From positions 5,371,001-5,435,000 of the forward strand of contig NZ_CP016353.1 in NCBI RefSeq assembly GCF_002240355.1: DNA of 64,000 nt. Reading direction: 5' to 3'. The translations under genes and the position numbers were made by a program. Below the pieces are notes generated by a model. That model saw nothing but the letters and a program-made list of their open reading frames with translations. It had not been told where the DNA came from and made no database searches. Source of the stretch: Prauserella marina. Its GTDB lineage: Bacteria; Actinomycetota; Actinomycetes; Mycobacteriales; Pseudonocardiaceae. Shown here one piece after another: positions 1-8,032 of this stretch (position 1 is the stretch's first letter; every line of letters begins with the position of its first letter).

Positions 1-9
1 GCCCAGTTC

Positions 10-60
10 GTTTCGAAAACAGAAACACCCAGCGGATGGTAGTGTTTCGAATAAAGAAAC
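10..60. promoter_or_regulatory. Tandem GTTTC-N7-GAAAC operator upstream of the HxlR gene
   Basis: Two inverted repeats of the same form, GTTTC-N7-GAAAC, lie at 10-26 and 44-60, 34 bp apart, and the second extends to TGTTTC-N7-GAAACA. Both have A-rich spacers beginning GAA. They end 18 bp before the start of the HxlR gene, so autoregulation is the likely role. Binding is inferred from symmetry, duplication and position. Confidence 0.6.
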
Positions 61-78
61 ACAAGGCGCAGGAGGAGC

Positions 79-426
79 ATGCCGACACCACACCCAGGAA
101 GCCCTGTTCGTGGTTCGACGACCGGCCGCCCCCTCATGGCCGCGATGGACCTGTTCGGCCGTCGGTGGGCGCTGCGAATTCTCTGGGAACTGCGCGCGGG
201 CCCCCTCGGCGCCCGCGCGCTCCTGGCACGGTGCGAAGGGCTATCGTCCAGCGTCCTCTACCAACGGCTTCGTGAACTCACAACGAGCGGGATCATCGCC
301 CGCTCGGCCGAGGGCTACGAGCTCACTCGGCTGGGGACAGCACTCAGACACGCCCTCCATCCGCTCGACGAATGGGCGATCGCCTGGGCGCAGGAGCAAC
401 AACACAACGATCAGGAGCCGGAATGA
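79..426 (+). CDS. HxlR-family winged-helix transcriptional regulator
   Basis: A 115-residue protein with the HxlR/MarR-like fold: a helix beginning DLFGRRWALRILWEL, then the recognition region LSSSVLYQRLRELTTSGII and a wing ending in YELTRLG. HxlR proteins are small dimeric DNA-binding factors that often sense reactive or electrophilic compounds. There is one Cys (in LARCEGL), ahead of the recognition helix, where redox-sensing HxlR members often carry theirs. The ATG is chosen because GGAGGAG lies directly upstream. The controlled target is not obvious, since the downstream DNA is decayed. Confidence 0.85.
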   Translation: MPTPHPGSPVRGSTTGRPLMAAMDLFGRRWALRILWELRAGPLGARALLARCEGLSSSVLYQRLRELTTSGIIARSAEGYELTRLGTALRHALHPLDEWAIAWAQEQQHNDQEPE

Positions 427-495
427 CCATCGCGCTGCGTCTTCGTCATCCACGCCTTGGTGCACAACAGCTTCCCCACGAAGCCATCACCGACA

Positions 496-723
496 TCAGA
501 GGAGCTCTCGGACGAGTTGATGACCTGAGTAGTAGATGCGGACGATGCCGTTGCCTTCGACGGTGTGCACGGTCTGGCAGACGAGTTGTGCTCCGACCTG
601 GATTTTGCGTTTGCGGTAGCTGTTCGCCCGGTGCGGTCGCTCGAGGTTGCAGTGCCAGCAAAACGCGTCGAGCAAGTTTTCAGCTCCTCGAGCCTGATGG
701 CTGGCGGCCATGGCCACAAGCAC
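496..723 (-). pseudogene. Relic of an IS481/IS3-type transposase C-terminus
   Basis: This 75-codon frame reads CWHCNLERPHRANSYRKRK, resembling the end of an rve-type integrase core (the N-ERPH-x segment), followed by a beta-rich tail (KIQVGAQLVCQTVHTVEGN, then IVRIYYSGHQLVREL) like the C-terminal domain of IS481-like transposases. The N-terminal catalytic D-D part is missing and no terminal inverted repeats are seen. Family assignment is from remembered motif shape and is tentative. Confidence 0.45.
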
Positions 724-1151
724 AACCGACTATCGGCGGCGACCGGGGTTCCCGAGAACCAGCGGCGCAGCGCCGCAGGTGAGTACGAAGTGGACAGTGG
801 ATCTCCGTGCTTGTCCTCACCGAAGAAGTCGAGGCGGGGCCGAGCACGGCATCGCCCCGGCCTCTTAGGCCAGTTGCGGATTGTCGTGGTGTGGATAGTC
901 TCTCCGAACTCGATCTTGCCACCAGTCGGGTCAGTTGCAACTCACCCGTCAGGTGATCGCTCAGCTTGGCATCGCCCTTGGGGAGACGTTGGAGCGGCTA
1001 CCAATGTTGGTGCCGACTGAGGAAAACGGCCTGGTTCTCTCGACTTGGTCAAGAGTACGAGCAAGGAAGGATTGATCAGGCCCTGCCCTTGGATTCGAAG
1101 GCGGATTCAGTCGATCTGTTGGCCTGCGATCTGTTTGGGGGTGGAGTGGCC
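724..1151. other. Intergenic stretch without a recognisable gene
   Basis: No frame shows actinobacterial codon bias together with a family motif. One short plus-strand frame near 935-1060 (QLTRQVIAQLGIALGETLER) looks helical and protein-like but has no clean start, so it may be another decayed gene. The stretch separates the transposase relic from the ABC operon terminus. Confidence 0.4.
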
Positions 1152-1892
1152 TCAGCTGAATCGGCGGATCTGGTCGCGGTGGTAGCCCCAGGCGGTGAGT
1201 CCGGCCAGTACCGTGATCCATATCGCGAGCATTGCCAGCGACAGCGGGCCGACCGATTCCCCGGTGAGGGCGACCAGCACGAGGTCGGTCGCGCCTCGGG
1301 TCGGCACGTAGGGCGCGATCTGAACGATGAACGACGGCGTGTCGGCGCGATCGAAGAACATCCCACCGGCCACTGCCAGGGGAAGGAAACCGATGCTGTT
1401 GGCGATGGAGGCCACGCGCAGCGACAGCAGGTAGCCCATTGCCAGCCCCAGCAGACTGAAGGTCACGACAGCGACCAGCAGCGCTCCCGCCGCCAGCAGC
1501 ACCCGCGACAGTGGCGCCGTCGCGGCGGTGAACAGTCCGGCTACCAGCACGATCGGTACGATCGCCGCAGCGACGACGACCATCCCGACCAGCAGTTGAG
1601 CCGACATTTGCGGCGCGAGCCCTCCCGGAAGGGTGCGCAAATAGTTCCCCCAGGCCGATTCCCGTTGCGTCGCGATCACGATGCTGAAGTGGCCGACGCA
1701 GGCCATGAGCACCCCGAACACCACCAGAGTTCCGGTGGCCGAGGTGATGGCCCGCGCGTCCTGGCCGATGAACGGTACGACGAAGAACAGCATCACGCCG
1801 ACCGGGACCAGTGCCACGGTCAGGAACATCGTGGGCGTGCGGATGGTCTCGGCAAGATTTCGCCGGGTGTAGGTCATGGTCAATGAAGACAT
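1152..1892 (-). CDS. ABC-2 type transporter permease
   Basis: A 246-residue integral membrane protein with about six hydrophobic segments, for example TMFLTVALVPVGVMLFFVVPF, LLVGMVVVAAAIVPIVLVAGL, and a C-terminal helix ending near HRDQIRRFS. The order and length match ABC-2 export permeases paired with a separate ATPase. It starts 17 bp after the ATPase stop and is the last gene of a four-gene operon (TetR, SDR, ATPase, permease). Likely role is export of a drug or lipid-like compound from the cytoplasm. The substrate is unknown. Confidence 0.9.
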   Translation of the reverse strand: MSSLTMTYTRRNLAETIRTPTMFLTVALVPVGVMLFFVVPFIGQDARAITSATGTLVVFGVLMACVGHFSIVIATQRESAWGNYLRTLPGGLAPQMSAQLLVGMVVVAAAIVPIVLVAGLFTAATAPLSRVLLAAGALLVAVVTFSLLGLAMGYLLSLRVASIANSIGFLPLAVAGGMFFDRADTPSFIVQIAPYVPTRGATDLVLVALTGESVGPLSLAMLAIWITVLAGLTAWGYHRDQIRRFS

Positions 1893-1909
1893 TGATCAGG
1901 CCTTTCGGG

Positions 1910-2788
1910 TCACGTGATCCGCCGATCACCGGTGATCGCCAGGAAGGCGTCCTCCAGCGAGGCGGACTCGATTTCGATGTCAGTGAAGGACGCGCCGACG
2001 GTCACCAGTTCCCGGACCAGCGCCGTGGCGTCGTTGGTGAGCAGATGGGTGCGGTCGGCGTCTCGCTCGATCGACGCGACCTCGTTCAGCGCGGGCAGCG
2101 CCGCGTCCGTGAGCGTGACCCGTTTGAGCTGGATCCGGCCGCGGATCTCGGCGACACCGCCGTCGGCGATGACTCGGCCGCGGTCCACCACCACGACCCG
2201 GTCGGCCAGTTCCTCCACCTCCTCGATGTAGTGACTGGTCAGCAGAACTGCTCCGCCGTCGGCGTGGAAGGAACGGATGCCCTCCCACAACGCCCGCCGG
2301 GCGTCCACGTCGAGACCGGTGGTGGGCTCGTCCAGGAACACCAGCCGAGGCCGCCCGACGAAGGCCAGCGCGACCGCGACCCGCCGCTGCTGCCCGCCGG
2401 AAAGACCGCCGGCCTGCCGGTCGGCCAGCGAGGTGAGGTCGAAGCGCTTGAGCAGTTCGGCCCGCCCCACCGGGTCGGGGAAGTGCTCGGAGACGAAGTC
2501 CACCAGTTCGGCGACTCGCCAGGTCTCAGGAAGCCCGGTCTCCTGTGGCGTCACGCCGATCACACGGCGGGTCGCTTCGCTGCGCGGGTCACCCCCGCAC
2601 AATTCGACACTGCCGGAAGTGGGCCGCAGCAGCCCGGTCATCACGTTGATCAGCGTGGACTTTCCCGCACCGTTCGGCCCCAGAAGCCCGAGCACCTGGC
2701 CTGCCGGGATGTCCAGGGAAACACCGTCCAGCGCGGTCTTGTCGTTGTAGCGACGGGTGAGATCGCGCGCGCGGGCGAGGATGGTCAT
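1910..2788 (-). CDS. ABC transporter ATP-binding protein (DrrA-like)
   Basis: A 292-residue ATPase with Walker A GPNGAGKST (about residues 37-45), signature LSGGQQRR, Walker B RLVFLDEPTTGLD and the switch histidine in LLTSHY. The C-terminal extension after the nucleotide-binding domain is typical of the DrrA/ABC-2 class. The ATG at 2788 overlaps the SDR stop (ATGA), which fixes the start and implies translational coupling. It pairs with the downstream permease. Confidence 0.92.
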   Translation of the reverse strand: MTILARARDLTRRYNDKTALDGVSLDIPAGQVLGLLGPNGAGKSTLINVMTGLLRPTSGSVELCGGDPRSEATRRVIGVTPQETGLPETWRVAELVDFVSEHFPDPVGRAELLKRFDLTSLADRQAGGLSGGQQRRVAVALAFVGRPRLVFLDEPTTGLDVDARRALWEGIRSFHADGGAVLLTSHYIEEVEELADRVVVVDRGRVIADGGVAEIRGRIQLKRVTLTDAALPALNEVASIERDADRTHLLTNDATALVRELVTVGASFTDIEIESASLEDAFLAITGDRRIT

Positions 2789-3558
2789 GCGGTGGCCTCC
2801 GAGATCTGGCGGTGCGGCTCGGACATGATCGACGGAATCTCGGGGAAGGCGAAGGGAGTGGGCTCGCCGTGCGGCACAACCGGCCATGCTTGTCCCGTCC
2901 CACCGTGTGCCAGCGCCAGTTCGGCGACCTCGGCGACCCGTTCCGGCCGAAGGACCGCCACCCCGAGGTCGCTGATGTAGGGGGTGGCCTCCCCCAAGAT
3001 CGGGGTGTCGATAAAGGTGGGGCACAGCGCGTTGACGGTGATGCCCTGCTCGGACACGATCGGTGCGACGGAGCGGACCAGCCCGGTCACGGCGTGTTTG
3101 GTGGCCGCGTAGAGCGGGTTCATCGGACTCTCGCTCAAGCCGGCCAGGCTGGAAGTGGCCAGGATCGCTCCGGAACCCCGTTCGGTGAACACCCCCAAGG
3201 CGGCGTGCAGCCCGTAGACCACCCCGTCGAGGTTGACCGAGACCAGGTCGCGGTAATGCTCAGGCCGGAAATCCTCGACGAAGCTGCCCCGTTCACCGAT
3301 TCCGGCGTTCAGCACGGCGATATCGAGGTTGCCGAAGTGCTCGATCGCAGTTCGAACGGCGGCGAGATTGTCAGCCAGCCGGGCGACGTCGGTGGGAACG
3401 AAGACTCCGCCGATCTCCCGGGCGATTGTCTCCCCTGCCACATCGATGTCGGCGATGACGACCTTGGCGCCGCCGGATGCGAACCGGCGACCGATGGCCG
3501 CACCGATCCCGCCGGCCCCACCGGTCACGAGTGCGACTTTGCCGTCGAGGGGGTTCAT
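2785..3558 (-). CDS. Short-chain dehydrogenase/reductase (classical SDR)
   Basis: A 257-residue SDR with the cofactor motif TGGAGGIG, an acidic residue after beta-2 (VVIADID, favouring NAD), NAGI, and the active-site YAATK preceded by SSLAG. It reduces or oxidises an alcohol/ketone pair of unknown identity. Start and stop both overlap neighbours by 4 bp (ATGA with TetR upstream and with the ATPase downstream), so it is a true member of the exporter operon and may modify the exported or sensed compound. Confidence 0.88.
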   Translation of the reverse strand: MNPLDGKVALVTGGAGGIGAAIGRRFASGGAKVVIADIDVAGETIAREIGGVFVPTDVARLADNLAAVRTAIEHFGNLDIAVLNAGIGERGSFVEDFRPEHYRDLVSVNLDGVVYGLHAALGVFTERGSGAILATSSLAGLSESPMNPLYAATKHAVTGLVRSVAPIVSEQGITVNALCPTFIDTPILGEATPYISDLGVAVLRPERVAEVAELALAHGGTGQAWPVVPHGEPTPFAFPEIPSIMSEPHRQISEATA

Positions 3559-4196
3559 GTCTCCTCCGTGGTGAACAAGACCGGCCGGGTGGCGTGGTCG
3601 ATGGCGGTGGTGATCTCCCGCAGATAGCGATCGATGTCGAGATCGGCATCGCGGGACAGCGCGGTGGGAACGGCGTCGATCACGCCACGCACGATCCTGG
3701 CCATGACGGTGACATCGAAGTCCCGGAATTCGCCGCATGCCTGCCCTTCCGCGAACAGTTGCTCCAGCGGCAACAGCAGTTGCCGGTCGAACTCCTCCGG
3801 ATCGGCGCCTGGAAGGTCGGACAGGCCGCCGCTGGTGAGAATCTCGACGAGCGCGACCATCCGGGTCGGATAAGCGCGCATGTACTCCAGGTTCGAGCTG
3901 ATGTAGGCGCGCAACCGACCGGCGAACGTGGTCTCGGCGTCGATCAGCGGCGTCATGAATGCCGCCGCGTCGGTGTAGACGGTGGTGACGACCTGGTCGA
4001 TCAGTTCGGACTTTCCCGCGAAGTGGTACGAGATCAACCCGCGACTGATCCCCGCACGCGCACCGATCTTGCCCATCGACGCGCGGCGGTAACCGACATC
4101 GGCGATGGTCTCCACGGCGGCGGTCACGATCTGAGCCCGCCGAGCCTCTTCGATGAAGGAACGAGTTTGGCCGCCTTGATCATTTTTTGGCACCAT
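3555..4196 (-). CDS. TetR-family regulator of the ABC/SDR operon
   Basis: A 213-residue TetR protein. The N-terminal helix-turn-helix reads MGKIGARAGISRGLISYHFAGKSEL, and the C-terminal ligand domain is unassigned. ATG at 4196 is chosen; a TTG two codons upstream is also possible. A clear Shine-Dalgarno sequence is missing and the start codon lies inside a palindrome (4185-4204), so a leaderless autoregulated transcript is plausible. It heads the operon with the SDR and ABC exporter, the usual arrangement for a ligand-responsive efflux system. Confidence 0.9.
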   Translation of the reverse strand: MVPKNDQGGQTRSFIEEARRAQIVTAAVETIADVGYRRASMGKIGARAGISRGLISYHFAGKSELIDQVVTTVYTDAAAFMTPLIDAETTFAGRLRAYISSNLEYMRAYPTRMVALVEILTSGGLSDLPGADPEEFDRQLLLPLEQLFAEGQACGEFRDFDVTVMARIVRGVIDAVPTALSRDADLDIDRYLREITTAIDHATRPVLFTTEET

Positions 4197-4204
4197 AGCC
4201 AAAA
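4185..4204. promoter_or_regulatory. TTTTGGC-N6-GCCAAAA palindrome over the TetR start
   Basis: A perfect 7-bp inverted repeat with a 6-bp spacer covers the start codon of the TetR gene. Its size and place fit an autoregulatory TetR operator. It differs from the palindrome at 4221-4238, so only one of the two may be the real operator. Confidence 0.45.
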
Positions 4205-4220
4205 TTTAGCACACCGTGAC

Positions 4221-4238
4221 AGTACGGTTGCCTGTACT
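4221..4238. promoter_or_regulatory. AGTAC-N8-GTACT palindrome upstream of the TetR gene
   Basis: An 18-bp inverted repeat (AGTAC, 8-bp spacer, GTACT) 24 bp upstream of the TetR start, where the promoter should be. TetR operators of this size are common. No convincing -35/-10 pair could be assigned. Confidence 0.45.
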
Positions 4239-4370
4239 CGCCACATCTGCAGGTAAACGGCCTTTGAGACGGCGTCGGCGTACGCGTTTGACGTGGCAAA
4301 TCAGCCATACCAGCCGGGTCGGCCCGCGGACGCGGGGAATGCCAGAACTGGCAGGCTCGATCGGCACCGC

Positions 4371-5030
4371 TCACGGGCACAAGCCTGTTCTCGACCACGA
4401 GGACAGGGCCTTGGTGATGAAACGGCCGTCTCGGATGAGACGAACGCGTGCCTTCGCAGGCCCACTGGCATCCGCCCGGAGGGCGAGCATGACCGCTTCG
4501 GACGACAGCCGCAGAAGCTCGGCACGACACACTGGACACAAATGTCCACAAAGGACTCCAGGCGTGGGAGTCCGGGTACGCGAGTCATTTGTCATCGCAT
4601 GCGTCGCGTCGCTGGTCGTGGCCGACTTCGCCCGAATGGTGGGCCAGTCTGAGTGGGTACTGGTGTGATACCAGGCGACGCGGGTGAGGTAGTCGTCATC
4701 GAGGACCGGATCGGCGGGGTCGCGCAGCGCCATCACCGCACGGCCGAAGTGAATGTCGGCGCTGGCGATCGGGGTGATCGCCGGACAAGCCGAGCACCTC
4801 ATGTTGCAGTAGTCGAAGGTCACGTTCTCGCGGCGAGGTCGCGCATGCCGCTCGGTTGCGAGCCGCTGACGTTGTTTGCGAGTTTCGGGGATCCGCGGCT
4901 GATTCAGAAGTTCGTAGGCAGTCGCAGGGTCCGTAGCGGTCACTGGCGGCAGCACGACGCGAGTCCCATAGGAAAGGACCAGAGAGTGGGAAAGAACGGA
5001 CGTCCGCGTAACCTTCCCGCTACCCATCAT
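4371..5030 (-). CDS. Hypothetical protein with a Cys cluster, possibly decayed at its C-terminus
   Basis: A 219-codon frame. The first 130 residues look like real protein: a YELLNQPRIPETRKQRQRL segment, a cysteine cluster FDYCNMRCSACPAI (C-x3-C-x2-C) and a conserved-looking block ADIHFGRAVMALRDPADP, DDDYLTRVAWYHTSTHSDWP. After that, composition becomes Thr/Arg rich and loses pattern, which suggests a frameshift or wrong reading frame near 4620. No function is assigned. A metal site at the Cys cluster is possible. Confidence 0.45.
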   Translation of the reverse strand: MMGSGKVTRTSVLSHSLVLSYGTRVVLPPVTATDPATAYELLNQPRIPETRKQRQRLATERHARPRRENVTFDYCNMRCSACPAITPIASADIHFGRAVMALRDPADPVLDDDYLTRVAWYHTSTHSDWPTIRAKSATTSDATHAMTNDSRTRTPTPGVLCGHLCPVCRAELLRLSSEAVMLALRADASGPAKARVRLIRDGRFITKALSSWSRTGLCP

Positions 5031-5327
5031 CGCAGGTCAACGAGATAGCCGTGCTGCTAAGGGCGTAGCTTGAGCGCGTTCCGATGTCGGAGCGCGACCT
5101 GTGCGCATCATTCAGGGCAGAGCAGTTCGAGGGCAGAGACATCCCCAGCCACTCAACCGTCCAGAGAAGACTCAACGGCGAGAGCCTCGACGGCCGCGCT
5201 CGCACTCGCGCGGGAACCGGGTCGGCCTGTCGCTCCGTCGTCGCCACCTCCGGCAGCGCCGCGCGTACCGCACGCGGAATCGATCGGCAACGGGACGCCA
5301 TCGTCGAACCCACGCAGGAACCACTGT

Positions 5328-5663
5328 TCAGGCGGCAAGCCCTTCGTTGATGGCGAGCTGGCACGCGGCAGCGATGCGGACGGTGAACCAGTCCATTCCG
5401 GTGTCGTGGACGCAGGCGAGAGGCAGGGCGTCGCCGGGGGCGGTGGTGCCGATGTAGTCCATGGCGCGGCCGAGCACGTGCAGATACAAGGTGAGAGTGG
5501 AGCGATCCGGCGCGGCACCGGCTGAGACGAGTTCGGCGCGGATCTCATCCTGGTGATGATCGAGCACAGCTGATCGCCAGGGATCGGCCGTCATTGCCGC
5601 GATGGTGGCGCGGACCGGCCCGCTCACCCAGGTCTCGAGCGGTATCGGCGCGCCCACGCTCAT
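5328..5663 (-). CDS. Hypothetical protein, mostly helical
   Basis: A 111-residue protein starting MSVGAPIPLETWVSGPV, with a good Shine-Dalgarno sequence (GAGAGGAG) just before ATG at 5663, which decides this start over an upstream in-frame one. It is predicted mostly alpha-helical (DPWRSAVLDHHQDEIRAEL, LTLYLHVLGRAMDYIG) with no signal peptide or membrane segment. I do not recognise the family. It stands alone between two gene-poor stretches. Confidence 0.6.
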   Translation of the reverse strand: MSVGAPIPLETWVSGPVRATIAAMTADPWRSAVLDHHQDEIRAELVSAGAAPDRSTLTLYLHVLGRAMDYIGTTAPGDALPLACVHDTGMDWFTVRIAAACQLAINEGLAA

Positions 5664-5942
5664 GCACTCCTCTCGTCGCCCGGATGTCGACCAGCCTCGG
5701 GGTCCGGCCGACATCTGCTCAACTGCTCAACGCGGTCGCCAGGTGAGGCATAGACCGCTGACCTGCAGTGCGCTGGTTCAGACATTCACTCACCAGCCGC
5801 CCAGTAAATCTATGTCGACGGGGGTAGACATTCAATGGTCGAGGAGTGTACTGTTCTCCTTGTTCGGAGACAGATAACGTCAGATGGCGCGGGAGATGAC
5901 GTACCTACCCGCGAAAAGACAGGTAAGACCGCTATGCGGGAT

Positions 5943-6186
5943 GGAGCCGATCGCGGAAAGGGGTTCCGGCCGGTGGCGGACCGGGGTCGAGTAGAGAAGA
6001 CGAAGCAGTAGTGGCCTCGGTGCAGCAGACGCGGACGAGCAACAGTGTCCGCACGGAGTGATGTCAGTTCGCAGTATGCAGTGAAGAAGACGGGCGGATG
6101 CGGGGCCGGGCAGTACGCAAGACTCCGCATTCCCCAGCGACATCAGGCGTGCTGGGACCGATCTCGGTAAGGGGTTCCGGCCGGTG
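5943..6186. repeat. Pair of 33-bp direct repeats (5943-5975 and 6154-6186)
   Basis: The two copies differ at 4 of 33 positions, are in the same orientation and begin 211 bp apart. The last 18 bases (AAGGGGTTCCGGCCGGTG) are identical. Sequence after each copy diverges. They could be duplicated regulatory elements or remnants of a larger duplication. Confidence 0.7.
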
Positions 6187-6419
6187 ATGATCGCAGCGGT
6201 ACCGAGTACGAGAGAAACACAGGAAAGAAGGGATAGGGCACATCATTGGATCGCCCGCCGCGGATGGGTAGTAGTGCCGCGCGGGTACCGCAGTCCCATC
6301 AGATTGGAAGGTGGTTCTCGGTTACGACTCAGCGATCCCCGCACAGTCCGCTCTGCGAGTGGATGCGGGTGCAACAGTCCGGCATTGATGCCGGTTGGCA
6401 ATGATGAAACCCAAACCCT

Positions 6420-6455
6420 GGAACCCCGGGTGCCGTATAGGGCACCCGGGGTTCC
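6420..6455 (+). terminator. Perfect 15-bp hairpin in front of the MerR gene
   Basis: GGAACCCCGGGTGCC pairs perfectly with its complement across a 6-base loop (GTATAG). It ends 10 bp before the GGAGGTGGAG ribosome-binding site. It could terminate a leader transcript (attenuator), stop upstream transcription or protect a leaderless-type mRNA. No U-tract follows. Confidence 0.6.
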
Positions 6456-6473
6456 TTGTGATGTGGAGGTGGA

Positions 6474-6809
6474 GTGATCCCTGACCAACATGACCCGGCC
6501 GTGCCGGGCGGCGGGGCCGACAAATTCGACGACGAGGACTACCCCGCCTACACCATGGGCCGCGCCGCGGACATGCTCGGCGCGACTCAGAATTTCCTGC
6601 GCAGCCTGGACGAAGCCGGCCTGATCCAGCCGCAGCGCTCCGCCGGAGGACACCGCCGTTACTCTCGCCGCCAGTTGCGGATCGCCGCACGGGTGCGGGA
6701 ACTGGTCGACCAGGGCACCGCCGTCGACGCGGCGTGCCGGATCGTGTCCCTTGAAGACCAGCTGCACGAAGCCCAGCAGCAGAATTCCAGTCACCAGCGC
6801 GCAGACTGA
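6474..6809 (+). CDS. MerR-family (HspR-like) helix-turn-helix regulator
   Basis: A 111-residue protein with an acidic N-terminus, then the MerR domain YTMGRAADMLGATQNFLRSLDEAGLIQPQRSAGGHRRYSRRQL and the dimerisation helix (RVRELVDQGTAVDAACRIVSLEDQL). No effector domain follows. This small class is widespread in actinobacteria and is often found near cold-shock genes, as here (cspA 1.2 kb away). GTG at 6474 is chosen for GGAGGTGGAG directly upstream. Strong hairpins flank the gene on both sides. Confidence 0.88.
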   Translation: MIPDQHDPAVPGGGADKFDDEDYPAYTMGRAADMLGATQNFLRSLDEAGLIQPQRSAGGHRRYSRRQLRIAARVRELVDQGTAVDAACRIVSLEDQLHEAQQQNSSHQRAD

Positions 6810-6815
6810 CACCGT

Positions 6816-6845
6816 GGGTGTGCCGCCCTTACCGGCGGTACACCC
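6816..6845 (+). terminator. Terminator hairpin after the MerR gene
   Basis: A 12-bp stem (GGGTGTGCCGCC with its complement, one G-U wobble in RNA) and 6-base loop begin 7 bp after the MerR stop codon. It fits a GC-type intrinsic terminator without a U-tract, as is common in actinobacteria. Confidence 0.75.
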
Positions 6846-7443
6846 ATCAACGGTTCGAAAGGAAACTCTTCTGATCTCGCCGGAGCGCCCCGTTGCCCCG
6901 TTCAATCACCGCAGGCGAGACGTCGGACGAGTCTGGCTTCCGCGCTGAACGTTCCTTTTGCCGGTCAGAGACAACGGGCGTGGTCTGCGGCATGTAGCGG
7001 GGCACCGAGCTGATGCAGGTGGTCGAGGATGCCCGATCTGGTAGGTCAGCCCACCGGCACGCGCCCGTCATTGCGGGTTCCCCTTGTGGTTCGACGCGAA
7101 CGAACAACCCATGTAGTCACCCCAAAGGGCTTCGTGCACCACAACGAACGTGACCGCGTGACCCGCGCAGCGCGAGAAACGCCGCAGTAAGGTAGCCCGC
7201 GAAACGCGCGGTCAGCAAGGCGCCTTCCACACGGCGCGCCGTCGTCTCGCCGCGCCACACCGCCCGGATTCGGACACGTGCAGGTTGAGCCCTTCGAGGG
7301 GCAGCAAGGAAAGACAGGAACGCCTGGTTTTGGCCATCCAACGGCGAAAGCCCTGTCTCATGTGGGCTTGCCGGCGATCTGGACGGATCCGAGCACGGTG
7401 GGTCGATCAGTCGTAGCGATCCGGCGACGTGGAGTTCGGCCAG
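6846..7443. other. Intergenic stretch, no gene seen
   Basis: Frames here are short, lack ribosome-binding sites and carry no recognisable motif. It lies between the MerR terminator and the 3' end of the DUF6292 gene. Confidence 0.5.
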
Positions 7444-7803
7444 TTATGCTCGGGTTCGGCTCATGTGTGCTGCCAGGGTTGTCCGGTCGAGTTGGGGAGG
7501 CACCGGGCTGAGCTGGTCGTTGCCGCGTGGTTCGATTGCGACGGACCAGCCGAGCCGTTCGTCCCAGACGAGCATCAGGTCGCAGTGCGGGCGGTCAGCG
7601 GTGCTGGAGGTGAGCCCGAGGTAGGCGGTGGCTGTGTCGGTAACTTCGTGGGTCACCGCGTCGAGGGGGACGCCGACCTGCTCGGCCACCTGACGAACGT
7701 AGTCCGCCAGCGCGGAATCCAAGCTCGGCGTCGTGGTGCCGACAACGGGCTTGAGGTCCAAAATGGACAGTAAGAGAGATTCGTCGTGCTGATCGCGCGC
7801 CAT
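7444..7803 (-). CDS. DUF6292 family protein
   Basis: The core reads LADYVRQVAEQVGVPLDAVTHEVTDTATAYLGL, then CDLMLVWDERLGWSVAIEP, the pattern I associate with DUF6292, a small soluble domain of unknown function found in Pseudonocardiaceae. The start is uncertain: ATG at 7803 gives 119 residues; an upstream GTG near 7932 would add about 43. The region further upstream is occupied by the cspA terminator palindrome, arguing against a longer form. Confidence 0.65.
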   Translation of the reverse strand: MARDQHDESLLLSILDLKPVVGTTTPSLDSALADYVRQVAEQVGVPLDAVTHEVTDTATAYLGLTSSTADRPHCDLMLVWDERLGWSVAIEPRGNDQLSPVPPQLDRTTLAAHMSRTRA

Positions 7804-7984
7804 CCGGGTGACCGTGCGTGCCGCGCGGACACGGTGTTGCCCTTGCTCGCGCAGCTGACGGGCACGGCAGGAGACGAGCTGCGCCGCCGGTCCTTCGCTC
7901 GACTGGGCGGGGGGTGAGGTCACGGTCGGCACCTCGAAACCCGGAACGTTGAATGCGACGGCGATGCGGGTGGGCGCGTGGGCG

Positions 7985-8018
7985 CGGCTGGGCGTCCGCG
8001 GCGCCGCGGACGCCCAGC
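7985..8018 (-). terminator. cspA: Perfect 34-bp palindrome ending the cspA transcript
   Basis: Positions 7985-8001 are the exact reverse complement of 8002-8018 (17 + 17 bp, about 75 percent or more G+C). It starts 15 bp after the cspA stop. In RNA it forms a very stable hairpin with a minimal loop. No U-tract follows on the cspA strand. Confidence 0.8.
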
Positions 8019-8032
8019 CGACATGGTGGTGG

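Larger units (their letters stand above)
5664..6473. other. Gene-poor 0.8-kb leader region upstream of the MerR gene
   Basis: No frame has convincing coding character. The stretch contains a pair of imperfect 33-bp direct repeats and ends in a strong hairpin followed by the MerR ribosome-binding site. A long untranslated leader or a small RNA is possible, but nothing here proves transcription. Confidence 0.4.

Noticed and set aside
496-723. Complete insertion sequence
   Set aside because: Only a short C-terminal piece is visible, with no catalytic core and no terminal inverted repeats.
6420-6455. 6C-type regulatory RNA at the MerR leader hairpin
   Set aside because: The loop (GTATAG) lacks the runs of six or more cytosines that define that RNA.
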